A stretch of 64,000 nucleotides of DNA from Gammaproteobacteria bacterium 54_18_T64 (lineage in GTDB: Bacteria > Pseudomonadota > Gammaproteobacteria > Pseudomonadales > Porticoccaceae). Positions 9,901 through 18,997 of the stretch are shown here, one piece after another. The notes beneath the pieces are model-generated. The model was not told where the DNA came from. It ran no database searches and saw nothing but the letters and a program-made list of their open reading frames with translations. How positions within the stretch are numbered: the stretch's first letter is position 1; the number at the start of each line of letters is the position of its first letter. The stretch lies in NCBI GenBank assembly GCA_002162825.1, contig MAAU01000020.1:23217-87216 (forward strand). Reading direction: 5' to 3'. Both the position numbers and the translations under genes were made by a program.

Positions 9901-10231
9901 GCTGCTTGTCCTCACCGACTTCGAATTGCACCATTAAGATGCCGACCGAATTCATCGAAGTGGAATAGACGTGGTCGACCCCGGTGATCTGTTTGACGAT
10001 GTTTTCCAGGGGCTGTACTAACAGGTGTTCGATTTCTCGGGGCGAGGCGCCTGGTAGGCTGATAATGACGTGGGCGCCGGGCACCACAATTTGTGGGTTT
10101 TCCTCCCGGGGGGTGTAGGCAATGGCGACAATGCCCAGCAGCAGGCAACCGAGGACAAAGAGTGGGGTGATTTTGGATTGTACAAAGAAACTGGCCAGTA
10201 GCCCGGCTGGATTGAGGCGAGGCTTACTCAC
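6950..10231 (-). CDS. Efflux RND transporter permease subunit
   Basis: 'QITGVDHVYSTSMNSVGILMVQFEVGED', 'ALGMLVDGAIVVVENIHRHY', duplicated 12-TM architecture. GTG start at 10231 overlaps the TAA stop of the adaptor gene (GTGAGTAA); the track's 10294 start would overlap the adaptor by 71 bp. Confidence 0.9.
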   Translation of the reverse strand: MSKPRLNPAGLLASFFVQSKITPLFVLGCLLLGIVAIAYTPREENPQIVVPGAHVIISLPGASPREIEHLLVQPLENIVKQITGVDHVYSTSMNSVGILMVQFEVGEDKQLSLVKLYDQVLGQRDSLPAGTSLPLIQSIDVDTVPIVTVTLASQSYDDYQLKRVADRVLEGLRSLKTVSATTVRGGRDREIAIEIDPGKLKAFSVSLDQVRQALVAANLSSPLGPTANHNTLSQVMFKGELSSAIELERLIIGTHRQRPVYLADIATIVDGPTTERDTLSRFAFGQADPRFDRYADPELPAVTIAVAKITGSNAVFMADEVLARIETMQRTIIPADIEVVVTRNDGKKANDAVNLLIENLGIALVSVFVITVFFLGWKEASIVGLAVPLILALTLGADYLFGPTINRVTLFALILALGMLVDGAIVVVENIHRHYASLKDGDKAQATILATNEIGNPTNLATFAVMLVFASQFILSGMVGQYFYPLAFNVPIAMLASVIIAYVVTPWACFRWLKTGHGEPSTGLNDSSDDSRLTRIFERILKPLIDKRPLRLQVFALIIIAIALALLQPAWQFLRPAGITGPQSLLGVELAMLPKDSKNTFNITIDMPENTAVEVTDHIAREIGTVLRDQLYITNYQTWIGQSGVIDFNGLLRGAANKKGSHVAEIRVNLSDKHQRSTTSITIVRELRVLLAPIQASFPGSLIQLVEDPPGPPMQATVLAEIYGRDLAVMEDIASQVSEAFNNTYDVVEVHDSLPDSIPQYHVSVDREKAALAGVNPLQIATLLRRITLGEEIGRIHLDDELQPVAIKLLVPRRFNIEPEGLSMYEVGNAQGKSIPLSELTRVEKVIAEKPIFRKDYERVVFVAGELTESAPLYAILHINKQLENLSASDNQTITSGLNFSRVSPNTLEGYRILWDGEIRLTLDTYNDMMKAFGLAVLFIYILLVAYYQSFKIPLIAMSAIPLGLIGVFPGHWLMGQSFTATSIIGIIALAGIVVRNSLLIIDFVLDLRAGGKSLREAILSATLLRLRPILLTALSTILGSGIMISDPIFGGLAISLIFGTIVSTVLTVVVVPLLFYQFLLNEDKRRAASATA

Positions 10232-11306
10232 TCTGGGCAACCCCGGCGGTGATGGTGTCATCTTCGCTGAGACCGGCAGAGGCGGTGGCGACAATCCGCT
10301 CCCCGCCCTTTAGTCCCGCAGCCACTTCTATCATCTCGGGCCACTGGCGCCTGGTTCTGATCCAACGAAAATGGATGCGCTGCTGCGGGTCGACAACATA
10401 GACCCCTTCGAGACCACCCTTAACAATGATGGCGCTGGGGGGTACCACCAAATTAGCGGCCTCGCCGACCTTGAAATGGGCGCGACCAAACATACCCGAG
10501 TGCAGGTTAACGATATTGGGCAGTTTGACTTTGACCTTGTAGGTGCGTGACACGGGATCGCCGGCGTGGACAATTTGCGCCACGGTGCCGGTGAGAGCGT
10601 CGGCCACATTGTCGATAGCCAGCCGCACGGGATCGCCAACTTCAATATGGGACAGTTGGGATTCGGCGACATAGGTTTCAAACAACAGCTGGTCGCGAGA
10701 TTCCACCGTCAGCAGGGGGACACCGGGGGAGGCCAGATCGCCGGCCTGCTTATAGCGGGCCGAGATAATACCGTCGGCCGGGCTGGCAATATGGCTGTAC
10801 TGGCGCTGGGAGCGAGCGGTGGCAAGGGCGGCCCTGGCGCTGGCCAGGCCCTCTTGTGCGGTGTTGGACTGGAGGCGGGTTTTGCGCAACTTAACCTCTG
10901 AAATACTGCCCTCTTTGAACAGCTTATTAAAACGCTGGACGTCGGAGGAAAGGTCTTTGGCGAGGGCACTCGCCGAGTCGACACCGGCCTGAGCCTGCAG
11001 AATGGCATTTTCAATGCCGACATCGTCGAGGTTGAGTAGCAGTTGGCCGCGTTTTACCAGGTCGCCCTCACGCACCTCCAGGGTCTTGATATAGCCAATG
11101 ATCTTCGAGCTAATGTCGATGCGTTGATCGGAAATCACCGAGCCGATCACCGTATACTCACTGCTTAACTGCGTTTTCTCGAGGGTGATAAGGGGCAAGG
11201 TCCACTCTTTACTGGTGCGCGTTAGCTGTTCTGGTTTTTCAGTGCAGGCCAGTAGCGCGCAGGAGCTTAGAATGATGCCGATAAGTGCCGAGCGGGGTGT
11301 AAACAT
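10224..11306 (-). CDS. Efflux RND transporter periplasmic adaptor subunit (MFP lipoprotein)
   Basis: Lipobox 'SSCALLACTEK'; 'GYIKTLEVREGDLVKRGQLLLNLDD', 'IASPADGIISARYKQAGDLASPGVPLLTVE'. Confidence 0.9.
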   Translation of the reverse strand: MFTPRSALIGIILSSCALLACTEKPEQLTRTSKEWTLPLITLEKTQLSSEYTVIGSVISDQRIDISSKIIGYIKTLEVREGDLVKRGQLLLNLDDVGIENAILQAQAGVDSASALAKDLSSDVQRFNKLFKEGSISEVKLRKTRLQSNTAQEGLASARAALATARSQRQYSHIASPADGIISARYKQAGDLASPGVPLLTVESRDQLLFETYVAESQLSHIEVGDPVRLAIDNVADALTGTVAQIVHAGDPVSRTYKVKVKLPNIVNLHSGMFGRAHFKVGEAANLVVPPSAIIVKGGLEGVYVVDPQQRIHFRWIRTRRQWPEMIEVAAGLKGGERIVATASAGLSEDDTITAGVAQSE

Positions 11307-11387
11307 AAGATCCCGTTGTCCTAAAATTTGTCACGAAAGGTGATTGTTGAGCTTAATCATAGATCGATTCAATAACTTGAGACTAGC

Positions 11388-11984
11388 TTAGCAACTTGAG
11401 GGCAGGCCGTTTTTCAAGAGGTTGATGATATGGGCGCTAATGACCCGGGGCTGATCGTGCACCGCTTTGTTGCCAGGCAGATATTGCCGACCCTGCTGAC
11501 TCTGAAAGTGGCAGAGTACGAGGCCGATAATCGAAATCGATAGCATATGGGGGTCGTAGGAGGGACTGAAACTTTCGGCCAGTTTACGAGTGGTGATAAA
11601 CAGGTCGGCAAAAACATCTTTGACCAGGCTCTGCATGCGCTTGGTGTTGCTGTCGAGTAATACCCACTGCAATAATTTTTGAAAGTCGTTTTCTTTATTG
11701 AGTGTGGCGACAAACCAGATAATGAATTTTTCCAGGTTGGCGATGGCCTCGTCCTTGTTTTCAATCAGCTCCTTGGCGGCAGTGGTTTTGGTTTCAAAGG
11801 CATGTTTTACCGTCTCAAAGTACAGGGCTTCCTTGTCTTTAAAGTGGTAGTACAGGGCCGCGGGGGTGAGTTCGCTCTGACTGGCGACATTGCGTATCGA
11901 CACGCCATCGAAACCCGATTTGGCAAATAGGGGTACGGCGAGATTGAGGATATCTTCGCGAGACTTACGAGGGGTTTTTGACAT
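11388..11984 (-). CDS. TetR/AcrR family transcriptional regulator
   Basis: N-terminal HTH 'SREDILNLAVPLFAKSGFDGVSIRNVASQSELTPAALYYHFKDKEALYFETV'. Confidence 0.92.
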   Translation of the reverse strand: MSKTPRKSREDILNLAVPLFAKSGFDGVSIRNVASQSELTPAALYYHFKDKEALYFETVKHAFETKTTAAKELIENKDEAIANLEKFIIWFVATLNKENDFQKLLQWVLLDSNTKRMQSLVKDVFADLFITTRKLAESFSPSYDPHMLSISIIGLVLCHFQSQQGRQYLPGNKAVHDQPRVISAHIINLLKNGLPSSC

Positions 11985-12015
11985 TTTCTGGGCTCTAATT
12001 TAGCCGAATCTTGAC

Positions 12016-12029
12016 TGAACGAACGTTTA
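12016..12029. promoter_or_regulatory. Candidate TetR-type operator
   Basis: Near-palindrome TGAACG-AA-CGTTTA (5/6 matched arms), 32-45 bp upstream of the TetR ATG. Confidence 0.35.
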
Positions 12030-12108
12030 ATTAATTTTAATCTTTGTGTCCAGTGAAATCAAGATATCGCTGGCGCTTTTGTTGGGCCTAGCACCTGCCA
12101 GTGATAAC

Positions 12109-12603
12109 CTAGAGCCAGCGCCTTACCCTTGCCCGGTAATCTCCATAGGCAGGTTGGAAGTACTGCGCGAGGTATTGCTCCTCGGGCAAGATCACATAGT
12201 ATTGTAACAAGCCAATATTAAGGGGTAGCAGCAGTGCCAGCCAAAGATTGAGTGTTGAAAAAAACATGGCAAGTAAAAGTAAGCTGAAACCGAGATACAT
12301 CGGATTGCGAGAGTATTGAAAGGGTCCAGAGCTCACCAGGTTGGCGACGGCACGGTGGGGCAGCAGGGTTGTTTTGTGTGTTCTTAGGGTGAGAATGGCC
12401 CAGATAATAAGAAGTAGTGCGCCGATGAGGGTAGCGACGGCAAGCTGCCCATGTAATGCGGATTCGACATTTAAAAACTGTGGTGGCTCGAGGGGCAGGT
12501 ATTTATCCAGAAAATAGGCGCCGCCAACACAGATCAGAGGGTAGATGGCCGGAGGTAGGGGCATTTCAGCACCGTCGATGGGGTCTGGTTGAGGGGCTGT
12601 CAT
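12109..12603 (-). CDS. Isoprenylcysteine carboxyl methyltransferase-like integral membrane methyltransferase family protein
   Basis: 'LVSSGPFQYSRNPMYLGFSLLLLAMFF ... ILPEEQYLAQYFQPAYGDYRARVRRWL' matches the ICMT/PEMT-like family. Confidence 0.85.
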   Translation of the reverse strand: MTAPQPDPIDGAEMPLPPAIYPLICVGGAYFLDKYLPLEPPQFLNVESALHGQLAVATLIGALLLIIWAILTLRTHKTTLLPHRAVANLVSSGPFQYSRNPMYLGFSLLLLAMFFSTLNLWLALLLPLNIGLLQYYVILPEEQYLAQYFQPAYGDYRARVRRWL

Positions 12604-12634
12604 GGGCTGTCCTGAGCATCGGCCCGCTGTCGGG

Positions 12635-13387
12635 CTAGGGGTCGCAAGTATGCGTGTTCTGGCTGCTGGATTCCAGATTGCTTGCGAGCCGACTGATGAG
12701 GCTGCTGACGGCGACTTCAACGGTGAGGATGCGCGGTCCCAGGGAAGCGGCGGCGAAACCCAATTCGGCTAACTTTTCGATTTCATAGGGAATAAAACCA
12801 CCCTCTGGGCCAATGGCCAGGGTGAGGCCAGTCAGTGGCGTTGCAGGCAGCGAATGTGCTGCGACAGGGTGGGCGACGAGTCGAGTGGTGTCGCCGGCGA
12901 TGGCATCGAGCCTGTCTTCGACAAAGGGCTTGAAATAGGGATGCAAATGTACCTCGGGGAGCTGGGTGTCAATGGCTTGTTCTAGCCCGAGGATTAATTG
13001 CTCGTGGATTTTATCCGGCTCTAGAAAGGGGCTCTGCCAATAGCTTTTTTCCACCCGCCAGCTGCCGATTAAATGTATTTGTTTGATACCCAAACTGGTA
13101 CTCGCCTGCAGAATGCGCCTCAGCATTTTGGGCCGGGGCAGGGCGAGGATGAGCTTGAGGGCCAGTGGCGGTGGTGGTGGTTCGGTGAGCTCAATACGCA
13201 GGTCGGCGACTTCCCGGTTCAGGCTGAGAACTTCTGCACGGCCTATTTTGCCATCGAGCAGACCGGCCTTTAAAAAGTCGCCGGTTTTGGCCTTGAGGAC
13301 ACTGTTGATATGGCGCAGGCGACGGCCGCGAATTTGCACCTGATCGCGGTTAATAAAATCGTCGGGGTGAAGGAGTAATAGGTTCAT
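12635..13387 (-). CDS. rsmE: 16S rRNA (uracil(1498)-N(3))-methyltransferase
   Basis: 'RGRRLRHINSVLKAKTGD', 'KMLRRILQASTSLGIKQIHLI', 'LAIGPEGGFIPYEIEKLAELGFAAASLGPRILTVEVA'. Confidence 0.9.
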   Translation of the reverse strand: MNLLLLHPDDFINRDQVQIRGRRLRHINSVLKAKTGDFLKAGLLDGKIGRAEVLSLNREVADLRIELTEPPPPPLALKLILALPRPKMLRRILQASTSLGIKQIHLIGSWRVEKSYWQSPFLEPDKIHEQLILGLEQAIDTQLPEVHLHPYFKPFVEDRLDAIAGDTTRLVAHPVAAHSLPATPLTGLTLAIGPEGGFIPYEIEKLAELGFAAASLGPRILTVEVAVSSLISRLASNLESSSQNTHTCDP

Positions 13388-13442
13388 GTTGATGCGCGAT
13401 GACGGGAGTCGCGCTGATGGCACCGTGTTCATAAATAATGAT

Positions 13443-13519
13443 TGGTGCCCCGGAGAGGATTCGAACCTCTGACCTGCCCCTTAGGAGGGGGCCGCGCTAT
13501 CCAGCTGTGCCACCGGGGC
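13443..13519 (-). tRNA. tRNA-Arg (anticodon CCT), CCA encoded
   Basis: Minus strand GCCCCGGTGGCACAGCTGGATAGCGCGGCCCCCTCCTAAGGGGCAGGTC...GGTTCGAATCCTCTCCGGGGCACCA; acceptor GCCCCGG/CCGGGGC pairs, anticodon loop CTCCTAA, T-loop GGTTCGAATC. Confidence 0.95.
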
Positions 13520-13637
13520 CGTTGATACAGACAGAGTCTGTGCGGCGCACATCTTAACGGTAGGGGGCGTGCTACTCAATAGCGGGCATGCCTGACTTTT
13601 ATCTATCCATGCACCGATTGGCATTAGAGACTGATAT

Positions 13638-15374
13638 TTATGGGTAAAAAGGATAGACCATGGGGATGACGATGAGGGCAATACCGGTATAGAGCAAGGA
13701 GGTGGGTAGGCCGATTTTTAAATAATCGCGCCATCGATAATTGCCGGCACTGTAGACCATGAGGTTGGTCTGGTAACCGTGGGGGGTGATAAAACTGGCG
13801 CTGGCACCAAAGGCGACAGCCATAATAAAGGGCATGGGCTCACTCTGATATTGGCTGGCCATACTGAGGGCGATGGGGAAGGTGAGTGCGGCGGCGGCGT
13901 TATTGGTGACGAGTTCGGTGAGCAGCAGGGTGAGTAAAAAGCAGGCAATTAATGCGGGATAGACACCCTGTGTCCCCGGTGCACTAAGGATCAGGTCGGC
14001 TAGTAAATTGGCGACGCCGGAATCCTGCATTGCCTGGGCAAAACCCAGGGCGGCACCGATAACCACGATGAGCTCGAAGGGAAAGTGGCGGCGTATTTCA
14101 TTAATGCTAAGTAGTTTGCTGGCAATCAGTGCGCCGAGCATGAGCAGTAAACCCTTAAACAAGGGCAGGATGGCCATGGCCGAGAGGGCGATGACGGCAA
14201 TAAAGCCGGCAATGATGGCGAGTTCGGCGGATACAGGTAGGTGTTCTCGGGTGTTGACGCCGCCGAGTACGATGAAGTTGCGGGGCAGGTTGTGTCGGGA
14301 GTGGAAATCGTGGCCGGTGGCTAGCACCAGGCTGTCACCGGACTGTAGCTTTATTTGCCCGAGCCCGCCGCCGAGGCGCTGATCACCGCGGCGTACGGCG
14401 ACGACGGCGGCGTCAAACATGGCGCGAAAATTCACTTCGCGCAGGGGGCGGCCGGTGATGGTGGCATTGTGACTAACGACGACTTCACTGAGGTTTTTGC
14501 GCAGGTTATTTTGGTCGTCGTCAAAGATGCTTAAGCCTTTAAACTGGCTGAGAGTTTGAATGTTGGCAATGTCGCCCGCGAAAATTAGGGTGTCGTCCGC
14601 CTCTATGATTTCCTCCGGCGAAACCGGGCTAATGATGTGATGATCGCGGATGATCTCGACCAGAAAGAGATCGACCAAATGACGGAAGCCATTATCGAGC
14701 AGAGATTTGCCGATCAGTGGTGAGTCGTTCTGTACCTTTGCCTCGAGAAAGTAGGTTTTACTCTCTACGCTATCCACTGCTCGGCAGGGCAGTACTCGCG
14801 GAGCAATGAGTAGCAATAAAAGCATACAGCCAATAAAAACTGGCGCACCGATGGCGGTGAAATCAAACATGGAGAGAGGGGGGAGGCCGTTTTCTATCAC
14901 CAGGCCGTTGAGCACCAGGTTGGTCGAGGTGCCTACCAGGGTCAGTGTGCCACCCAGGATTGAGGCGTAGGAGAGGGGGATGAGTAGCCGTGAGGGTGCC
15001 AGTTTTTTTTGGTTTGTCACCACACCCATAAAGGAGGCAACCACGGCGGTGTTATTGCTAACCGAGGAAACGAGGCCGGCAGTGAGTCCGAGTTTGAGTA
15101 GGGCTTGCGAGTAGGTACCGCTGAGAATACGCTGGCCCAGGCGGGAAAAAAGCTGGGTTTTTTCAATGGCGAGCACCAGCATGACCAATAAAACCAGTGT
15201 GGCGAGGGCTTCATTGGTGTAGTGCTTCAGGGCGTCGCCTAGGCTGATCATGTCGAACAGATAGAGGCAGGAGATGGCGCTGCTAAATAGGAAAACGGGA
15301 CGAATGCGTGTTGCGGCCAGGCCGAAGAGAATGCCGATCAGGCAGAGCGTGACAATGATTTGTTCCTGGTTCAT
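13638..15374 (-). CDS. SLC13 family permease with TrkA-C (RCK_C)-like domains
   Basis: 578 aa; 'VSSVSNNTAVVASFMGVV', 'LGGTLTLVGTSTNLVLNGLV', central soluble 'PLIGKSLLDNGFRHLVDLFLVEIIRD' repeats. Confidence 0.88.
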   Translation of the reverse strand: MNQEQIIVTLCLIGILFGLAATRIRPVFLFSSAISCLYLFDMISLGDALKHYTNEALATLVLLVMLVLAIEKTQLFSRLGQRILSGTYSQALLKLGLTAGLVSSVSNNTAVVASFMGVVTNQKKLAPSRLLIPLSYASILGGTLTLVGTSTNLVLNGLVIENGLPPLSMFDFTAIGAPVFIGCMLLLLLIAPRVLPCRAVDSVESKTYFLEAKVQNDSPLIGKSLLDNGFRHLVDLFLVEIIRDHHIISPVSPEEIIEADDTLIFAGDIANIQTLSQFKGLSIFDDDQNNLRKNLSEVVVSHNATITGRPLREVNFRAMFDAAVVAVRRGDQRLGGGLGQIKLQSGDSLVLATGHDFHSRHNLPRNFIVLGGVNTREHLPVSAELAIIAGFIAVIALSAMAILPLFKGLLLMLGALIASKLLSINEIRRHFPFELIVVIGAALGFAQAMQDSGVANLLADLILSAPGTQGVYPALIACFLLTLLLTELVTNNAAAALTFPIALSMASQYQSEPMPFIMAVAFGASASFITPHGYQTNLMVYSAGNYRWRDYLKIGLPTSLLYTGIALIVIPMVYPFYP

Positions 15375-15464
15375 GTCTGTCGCCGGCTAAAAACAACACC
15401 GTCAACGTGACATTGTTTTTGTCTCGGGTTTTGCCAGTTGATTGCTCCGAACAGGGGACTTAGC

Positions 15465-16265
15465 CTAATCAAACATATCTGCCTGTTCATCAACAATGAC
15501 ATCGAAGAGGGATTGAAAGGCGAATTTTGCGGATTCTTCGCTGCCGACGGTTTGATAGGTGAGGCTGGCAATATCGGGGCGTATTAATTTTGGGGTGCCG
15601 GCCGCTTCGGCGAGCAATTGGGCCTGACAGTTGCGCTCCATGGTGATAAACCACCATGCGGCGGCATCGACACTGCCCCCCACTGTGAGTAGTCCGTGGT
15701 TTTGCAGGATGCAGGCCTTGTTTTGGCCCAGGGCTGTGGCAATGCGCTGGCCTTCATCCATATCGAGGACGACGCCGGTAAAGTCATCGAAGAGTGCGTG
15801 GTCCTTATAAAAGGCGCAGGAGTCCTGCGTGATGGGGTCGAGTTTTTTGCCCAGGGTTGACCAGCTTTTACCGTAGATGGAGTGGGCGTGGGCGGCGGCA
15901 ATAACGTCGGGGCGGGCCTCGTGTATATTGCCGTGAATAGTAAAGGCTGCGCCATTGAGCAGGCCTTCTCCCTCGATGACCTCACCGCGATGATCGACCA
16001 GTAGCAATTGCGACATCTTGATTGTTTTAAAGGAAACACCAAAGGGGTTGACCCAAAAGCGCTCGGGGTACTCGGGGTCGCGCACGGTGATATGGCCGGC
16101 GGCACCCTCGTCAAAACCAAATTTACCGAAGAGACGAAAAGCGGCCGTTAGTCGTTGCTTGCGGTGTAGGCGCTCGGCGGCGACAGATGCAAAGGCTTCT
16201 GTCCGCTGGCCGTAACCCTGCCCGGCCATAACGATTGAATTGACACTGTTTTTTGTACTGTCCAC
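15465..16265 (-). CDS. Class II aldolase/adducin family protein
   Basis: 'AAFRLFGKFGFDEGAAGHITVRDPEYPERFWVNPFG', 'IHEARPDVIAAAHAHSIYGKSWS', 'ACILQNHGLLTVGGSVDAAAWWFITMERNCQAQL'. Confidence 0.92.
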   Translation of the reverse strand: MDSTKNSVNSIVMAGQGYGQRTEAFASVAAERLHRKQRLTAAFRLFGKFGFDEGAAGHITVRDPEYPERFWVNPFGVSFKTIKMSQLLLVDHRGEVIEGEGLLNGAAFTIHGNIHEARPDVIAAAHAHSIYGKSWSTLGKKLDPITQDSCAFYKDHALFDDFTGVVLDMDEGQRIATALGQNKACILQNHGLLTVGGSVDAAAWWFITMERNCQAQLLAEAAGTPKLIRPDIASLTYQTVGSEESAKFAFQSLFDVIVDEQADMFD

Positions 16266-16502
16266 CTTATTGCTCCTTGCCGAGGTCTGCAGTTTGAGCT
16301 TAAGTGGCAGAGCTTAGCACAGGGCGGTGTGAAAATTAGTTGTGACTTTACCCGCGTGAAATAGAGTCGTGGGCCCTATTCAAAACTGCTGATTGTGGGG
16401 TTATCCCCTGTACTCCTCAGCTGGTAGAATAGTAAAAAATGCATGTCCACCCTTTGAAATAGCGGTGCTGGTGCGAGCTTTTAAAAGGGTGGTAGATAAG
16501 CA

Positions 16503-17231
16503 ATGAAAAAATACTTTATTCACGGCGGCTCACTTGGCCGCTGGTATAGCGCCGGGCATCCTGTTTTTTACTTATTCTTGATGCTTTTGCTAACACCCTT
16601 GTTGGCCTCGGCCCATAATATATCGGGGGCCAATGCGAGTTTTGTCGAAGGCCTAGATGGCCCGGCGGTGCTTCCCTATATGTATCTGGGGGCCAAGCAC
16701 ATGGTTACCGGCTACGATCACTTACTGTATTTGGTCGGGGTGGTTTTTTTCCTGCTACGCCTTAAAGATGTCATTCTCTACGTCAGTCTGTTCACTCTGG
16801 GTCACAGCCTTACCTTAATGGGCGGTGTCTTACTGGAGTGGAATGTAAATGCCTACCTTATCGACACAGTAATCGGTCTTTCGGTGGCCTATAAGGCCTT
16901 TGAAAATATGGATGGCTTTAAACAGTTTTTTGCCTGGCAGTTAGACGCCAGGGCAGCGGTGTTAATTTTTGGCTTGTTTCACGGTCTGGGTCTGGCGACA
17001 AAATTACAGGACTTGTCTCTATCGGCCGATAGCTTGGTGATTAATATGCTGAGTTTTAATATCGGTGTGGAAATTGGTCAGGCGCTCGCTCTGGCTGGGA
17101 TTGTCACCGTGCTGGGGTTTTGGCGGCGCCGCAGTTATTTTAAAGGGCAGGCATTTGCGGCAAATACCCTGTTGATGAGTTTGGGCTTTATGTTGGCGGC
17201 TTATCAATTTGCCGCTTACCTATGGGCATAA
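16503..17231 (+). CDS. HupE/UreJ family membrane protein
   Basis: 'YLGAKHMVTGYDHLLYLVGVVFFLLRLKDVILYVSLFTLGHSLTLMGG', 'LIFGLFHGLGLATKLQDL', 'SFNIGVEIGQALALA'. Confidence 0.88.
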   Translation: MKKYFIHGGSLGRWYSAGHPVFYLFLMLLLTPLLASAHNISGANASFVEGLDGPAVLPYMYLGAKHMVTGYDHLLYLVGVVFFLLRLKDVILYVSLFTLGHSLTLMGGVLLEWNVNAYLIDTVIGLSVAYKAFENMDGFKQFFAWQLDARAAVLIFGLFHGLGLATKLQDLSLSADSLVINMLSFNIGVEIGQALALAGIVTVLGFWRRRSYFKGQAFAANTLLMSLGFMLAAYQFAAYLWA

Positions 17232-17254
17232 TTGAGACAAAGAGAGGCGTGTTA

Positions 17255-17857
17255 ATGAATAAGGATACAAGGGAGATGAAGGTCTTGCCAGGGGATAAGT
17301 CTAGGATTTTATGGGCCAGCTTACTGGCTCTGGTTTTTGCGGCGGCGGTGTTCACCGCCTTTATTTTGCCGGCAGAGTTTAATAGAGACCCCTTGGGCAC
17401 GGGCGCGGCCATGGGTATTGCCGGCTTGTCGCAACCAGCAGCTGTTAACGCGGTGACGGTACGCAAGGAAGCGGCGGGCTTCCACCAGGACGCTGTTGAA
17501 TTCCAGCTCCTTCCCTTTGAGTTCGTGGAGTATAAATATCAATTGGGTAGGGGTGTCAGCATGCTCTATAGCTGGACAACTAGCAAAACGCGGGGAGGGG
17601 AGGCGAGTTCGGTTTCCTTTGATTTTCACGGTGAATCCCATGAGGTCGAAGACTATGAAGAGAGCTACAGTATGGGTGATGGGGATCGTGAAAATGGTGC
17701 CTTTGTCGCCCCCTTTGATGGCATCCACGGTTGGTTTTGGGCAAATCATGGCTCGGAGACGGTAACGGTAAAACTAATGACCACGGGTTTTTACACCCAG
17801 AGCCTGGAATTTCGTGATGGCTTTGTGAAGAAAAAGAGTTTGGGGGAGTCGCCCTAG
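17255..17857 (+). CDS. Single-TM anchored protein of unknown function paired with HupE/UreJ
   Basis: 200 aa; one N-terminal TM (ILWASLLALVFAAAVFTAFILPAEF) then a soluble domain 'EFQLLPFEFVEYKYQLGRGVSMLYSWTT...'; starts 24 bp after the HupE stop. Confidence 0.75.
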   Translation: MNKDTREMKVLPGDKSRILWASLLALVFAAAVFTAFILPAEFNRDPLGTGAAMGIAGLSQPAAVNAVTVRKEAAGFHQDAVEFQLLPFEFVEYKYQLGRGVSMLYSWTTSKTRGGEASSVSFDFHGESHEVEDYEESYSMGDGDRENGAFVAPFDGIHGWFWANHGSETVTVKLMTTGFYTQSLEFRDGFVKKKSLGESP

Positions 17858-17989
17858 GGGCATTTTTTGGAGCAGGTCTTTGTTGGGGGAGGACTTTATT
17901 GAAACTCTGCCGAAGTAATACCGGGAAGTGTTACTTCAGCAGAGGTGTCGCGTACCAATAGGAGGAGTTGAGTAAGAGGGGTTTAAAAA

Positions 17990-18484
17990 CTAGGGCGATT
18001 CCTCTGCCTCATCGCCCTGAACATAGACCGAGTGGCAGGATTTGCAGACCCGGTAAATTTGACCGCCGGCATCAAACAGGGCGTCGGAGTCCTGGTTTTT
18101 AGCGGCTGCCTGAGCGAGTAGTCCGGCATCAACCAGACCCTGGGCAATATTTTGCCAGCCCTGGTCGTCAACGGCCCGCCCGGGCATCAGTAGTAGGTTG
18201 CCACTGGCGGCAACCACGGCTGCGTTGTGTTCAACGGCCAGCCAGCCCTCGTCGGTAGTCGGTGCCAGTTCTCGAGTGCCGGCGGCGGTAATAATGCTAC
18301 CGGCCGAATCCCAGACGCTATCCGCTGCAGGGTCAAGTACCCACTGCATAATGTGCTTAACATCGCCGCTTAGTTTGAAGGAATTGCCGGCTGCCTGTTG
18401 CACCGGCGCTACTGCCTGTTCAGAGGGGCTGCAGCCCGCCAGTGTCAGTAACAGCGCAGCGAGTGCGAGTTTACCTTGCTTCAT
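17990..18484 (-). CDS. Lipoprotein with a c-type cytochrome heme motif (CxxCH)
   Basis: Lipobox 'LLLTLAGCSPSE' and C-terminal 'GGQIYRVCKSCHSVYV'. Confidence 0.7.
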   Translation of the reverse strand: MKQGKLALAALLLTLAGCSPSEQAVAPVQQAAGNSFKLSGDVKHIMQWVLDPAADSVWDSAGSIITAAGTRELAPTTDEGWLAVEHNAAVVAASGNLLLMPGRAVDDQGWQNIAQGLVDAGLLAQAAAKNQDSDALFDAGGQIYRVCKSCHSVYVQGDEAEESP

Positions 18485-18505
18485 TGAACGCATTCCCCGC
18501 TGTGC

Positions 18506-18931
18506 CTATCGGCCAGAATCCGCGCCATCTTGCGGTGCGCCGGTACCGGAGGAACCCATAAACAGTTTCTTGCCGTTGGCCAGTGTGATGTTACGGCCAT
18601 TGGCGCTATTGGAACGGTCCTTAGCCTGGTAGCCCTCGACGACAATCTCTGTGCCAATGGCAATTGAACGCTTATTAATGCCTCGGCGCAGCAGGGTGTT
18701 GGGAGTGCCGCCTTCAATTCTCCAGGCTTCTTTGGCGCCATCGGCTTTGACAACTTCAATGTGGAACCAGGCGTGGGGGTTGACCCACTCAATTCTAACC
18801 ACGGCGCCACGCAAGGTGAGTGGTGCATCGGCGTCAAATTCGGCACCAAAGGCGTGGTGGGCGTAGGACTGGGCGGAAACTAGTGAGCCCAGCGCTAAGC
18901 CAGCTACGGTGAAAACTTTTTTAAAAGACAT
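18506..18931 (-). CDS. Periplasmic DUF6152-like protein
   Basis: Signal peptide then 'AHHAFGAEFDADAPLTLRGAVVRIEWVNPHAWFHIEVVKADGAKEAWRIEGG'. Confidence 0.75.
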   Translation of the reverse strand: MSFKKVFTVAGLALGSLVSAQSYAHHAFGAEFDADAPLTLRGAVVRIEWVNPHAWFHIEVVKADGAKEAWRIEGGTPNTLLRRGINKRSIAIGTEIVVEGYQAKDRSNSANGRNITLANGKKLFMGSSGTGAPQDGADSGR

Positions 18932-18997
18932 GAGATTGGCCTCAAGTTATATAGTTGATTGAATGCGAACAGTTTTGCTGTTTCTGTCTCAATGAGC

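Noticed and set aside
13443-13519. tRNA-Arg as an integration site for a genomic island
   Set aside because: No integrase or direct repeat of the tRNA 3' end found nearby; flanks are ordinary genes.
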